This document shows, one piece after another, positions 62,070-64,000 of a stretch of 64,000 bases of DNA (positions are counted from its first letter, which is position 1; each line of letters begins with the position of its first letter). This DNA comes from Streptomyces zagrosensis (GTDB lineage Bacteria > Actinomycetota > Actinomycetes > Streptomycetales > Streptomycetaceae): the NCBI RefSeq assembly GCF_014203645.1, contig NZ_JACHJL010000001.1, positions 310,001 through 374,000 of the forward strand, written 5' to 3'. A program made the translations under genes and the position numbers. Under the pieces are notes generated by a model, which saw only the letters and a program-made list of their open reading frames with translations, did not search any database and was not told the DNA's origin.

Positions 62070-63431
62070 ATGGATAAGCAGCAGGAGTTCGTGCTCCGCA
62101 CGCTCGAAGAGCGCGACATCCGGTTCGTACGGCTGTGGTTCACCGATGTGCTCGGCTTCCTCAAATCCGTCGCGGTGGCCCCCGCCGAGCTGGAGCAGGC
62201 GTTTGACGAGGGAATCGGCTTCGACGGCTCCGCGATCGAGGGCTTCGCCCGGGTCTACGAATCCGACATGATTGCGAAGCCAGATCCGGCCACCTTCCAA
62301 ATCCTGCCGTGGCGCGCCGAGGCCCCCGGCACCGCACGGATGTTCTGCGACATCCTGATGCCGGACGGCTCACCGTCGTACGCCGACCCCCGCTACGTCC
62401 TCAAGCGCATCCTCGCGAAAACCTCTGACCTGGGGTTCACCTTCTACACCCACCCCGAGATCGAGTTCTTCCTGCTGAAGAACAAGCCCGTCGATGGCAC
62501 CCGGCCGGTACCCGCCGACTCTTCCGGCTACTTCGACCACACCCCGCAAAACGTCGGCATGGACTTCCGCCGCCAGGCGATCACCATGCTCGAATCCATG
62601 GGCATCTCGGTCGAGTTCTCCCACCACGAGGGCGCGCCAGGCCAGCAAGAAATCGATCTGCGCTACGCCGACGCGCTCTCCACCGCCGACAACGTCATGA
62701 CCTTCCGCCTCGTCATGAAGCAGGTCGCGCTGGAACAGGGCGTACAGGCCACCTTCATGCCCAAGCCGTTCTCGGAATACCCCGGCTCCGGTATGCACAC
62801 CCACCTCTCACTCTTCGAGGGCGACCGCAACGCCTTCCACGAGTCCGGTGCCGAGTACCAGCTCTCCAAGGTTGGCCGGTCCTTCATCGCGGGCCTGCTC
62901 AAGCACGCCGCGGAAACCTCCGCCGTGACCAACCAGTGGGTCAACTCGTACAAACGCATCTGGGGCGGCTCCCAACGCACCGCGGGCGCGGGCGGCGAGG
63001 CACCCTCGTACATCTGCTGGGGCCACAACAACCGCTCCGCGCTGATCCGGGTACCGATGTACAAGCCCGGTAAAACCGGCTCAACTCGCGTGGAGGTCCG
63101 CTCCATCGACTCCGGCGCCAACCCCTACCTGACGTACGCGGTCCTGCTAGCGGCCGGGCTGAAGGGCGTCGAGGAGGGCTACGAACTCCCGGCCGGCGCC
63201 GACGACGACGTGTGGGCGCTGTCCGACTCCGAACGGCGCGCCATGGGCATCGAACCCTTCCCACAAAACCTCGGCGAGGCGATCGCCCTCATGGAGCGGA
63301 GCGAACTCGTGGCGGAGACGCTGGGAGAGCACGTCTTCGACTTCTTCCTGCGCAACAAGAAGCAGGAGTGGGAGGAGTACCGCTCCGAGGTCACGGCGTT
63401 CGAACTGCGGAAGATGCTGCCGGTGTTGTAG
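62070..63431 (+). CDS. glnA2: GlnA2-type glutamine synthetase-like enzyme
   Basis: A 453-residue class I glutamine synthetase fold: FTDVLGFLKSVAV, GIGFDGSAIEGF, EIEFFLL, the ATP region GSGMHTHLSLF and NRSALIRVP with RSIDSGANPYL. It lacks the NLYDLP adenylylation loop of true GlnA (here EEGYELPAGADDDV), so it is not under GlnE control. In S. coelicolor the matching protein has been linked to glutamylation of polyamines rather than ammonium assimilation; applying that here is inference from family. ATG 62070 follows GAGGATAGG. It converges with the XRE gene at the right edge. Confidence 0.9.
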   Translation: MDKQQEFVLRTLEERDIRFVRLWFTDVLGFLKSVAVAPAELEQAFDEGIGFDGSAIEGFARVYESDMIAKPDPATFQILPWRAEAPGTARMFCDILMPDGSPSYADPRYVLKRILAKTSDLGFTFYTHPEIEFFLLKNKPVDGTRPVPADSSGYFDHTPQNVGMDFRRQAITMLESMGISVEFSHHEGAPGQQEIDLRYADALSTADNVMTFRLVMKQVALEQGVQATFMPKPFSEYPGSGMHTHLSLFEGDRNAFHESGAEYQLSKVGRSFIAGLLKHAAETSAVTNQWVNSYKRIWGGSQRTAGAGGEAPSYICWGHNNRSALIRVPMYKPGKTGSTRVEVRSIDSGANPYLTYAVLLAAGLKGVEEGYELPAGADDDVWALSDSERRAMGIEPFPQNLGEAIALMERSELVAETLGEHVFDFFLRNKKQEWEEYRSEVTAFELRKMLPVL

Positions 63432-63645
63432 GGCGGCGCGCCCCTGGCGGGTGGCCGGGGTGGGGGGCTTGGCGCGGGTCTCGTGGAGTGCGGCACCAGG
63501 CGGGCCCTGTGGGTGTGCCCGCGTCGTTCGCGGGCCGCATCGGTGTTCCCGTAGCTGAGGCACCGGGCGCGGATAGCGGGTTGGTTGCTCGGGGGCGGCG
63601 CCGCAGCGCTGAGGCGGCCTGGACGAATGAACGTTCCGGGCCCGC

Positions 63646-64000
63646 CTAAGCCCAAACGCCTACGTGTTGGGCGATACGGTGAAGCTCAGCGCGTGTGTCC
63701 GGGCGGGGTCGCTGCAGCAAGTTCTGCACTGCCCCCTTTACCAGGGAGGAGTACCGGGCCTCCTCCGGTGACGTCTCGATGATCTGCCGCAACATCCACA
63801 GGGCGCCGAAATCGTCCCCGCTTAGCCGGTGGGCGTGCATCACCTCAACCCGGTAGCGAGTCGTCCGCTCCAGCGGTAGCACTCCGCCGGGCTCGGGCAC
63901 TTCTACATCGTCGGCGAGCCGCAGGGCCTCGCTGACGTCACCTTCCTCGGCCGCGAGGTGCACCCCGTGCATCCGGACGTTGGTGGGCCCGAAACTCGTA
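63646..64000 (-). CDS. XRE-type regulator, C-terminal part (runs off the right edge)
   Basis: An open minus-strand frame enters from the right edge (SFGPTNVRMHGVHLAAEEGD, then VSEALRLADDVEVPEPG) and stops at 63646, giving about 117 C-terminal codons. The sequence is the TPR-like tail of Streptomyces XRE regulators, with the FGPTNV and HRLSGDDFGALWMLRQIIETSPE blocks. An ATG at 63972 is internal. The helix-turn-helix lies outside the window. It resembles, but is not the same subgroup as, the XRE gene at 13976. Confidence 0.8.
   Translation of the reverse strand, partial: TSFGPTNVRMHGVHLAAEEGDVSEALRLADDVEVPEPGGVLPLERTTRYRVEVMHAHRLSGDDFGALWMLRQIIETSPEEARYSSLVKGAVQNLLQRPRPDTRAELHRIAQHVGVWA

Noticed and set aside
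1..64000. CRISPR arrays, tRNA genes, IS elements, prophage or a biosynthetic gene cluster
   Set aside because: No spaced repeat array, cloverleaf, transposase, phage protein or core biosynthetic enzyme was found on either strand.

Overview
The window is high-GC actinobacterial DNA, almost certainly a Streptomyces chromosome. The support is third-position GC bias, frequent GTG, TTG and even CTG starts, Streptomyces-restricted small families (DUF6243-, DUF5708-, DUF6153-like), an AfsR-type regulator, GlnA2, a fused RNase H/phosphatase, and Nif3 and zinc-ribbon neighbours. The gene order looks like conserved chromosome core. I see no prophage, conjugative element, IS element, CRISPR array, tRNA or biosynthetic cluster. 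Two decayed genes (an SDR fragment beside rnpB and a broken collagenase) mark local erosion.

Layout. 0-8.6 kb: an edge-truncated hypothetical gene, Nif3, C4 zinc ribbon and RNase H-phosphatase (+), then Eda, YaaA and an APC permease (-), the RNase P RNA gene rnpB (+) and an SDR remnant. 8.6-21 kb: PhzF, PhoD, a DUF2795 protein, a Bcr/CflA transporter, an XRE regulator, Rsm22, a DDAH-like hydrolase, a DUF6243-like protein, a TetR regulator with a double operator, a GDPD and an orphan prim-pol. 21-30.2 kb: a heme acquisition locus, with hmuTUV (-) divergent from two HtaA-type heme-binding surface proteins (+), closed by heme oxygenase (-). Iron boxes of DtxR/DmdR type lie in the hmuT/htaA intergenic region and upstream of heme oxygenase.

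30.3-41 kb: methionine aminopeptidase, small proteins, an EntS-like MFS exporter, then a sialidase and sugar ABC transporter operon with its own promoter, NADPH:F420 reductase and an M50 membrane protease. 41.7-52 kb: a giant AfsR-like regulator, a DrrAB-type exporter, PanB, and a DHA2 efflux pump translationally coupled to a TetR regulator and preceded by a palindrome. 52.4-64 kb: a VanJ-like membrane phosphatase, a DsbA/FrnE protein, NAD synthetase, a copper oxidase with a DUF6153 protein, a GntR regulator, the broken collagenase under a 26-bp perfect palindrome, GlnA2, and a second XRE regulator cut by the right edge.

The best-integrated system is heme use: HtaA proteins would capture heme at the surface, HmuTUV import it and HmuO release the iron, under iron control. 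The sialidase operon is the most unusual functional unit, because its sialidase has no export signal although it is translationally coupled to a secreted solute-binding lipoprotein. A recurring oddity is simple-sequence repeats: repeat units inside genes are multiples of three (6, 9, 12, 15, 18 nt), while the two repeats outside genes have units of 7 and 29 nt.
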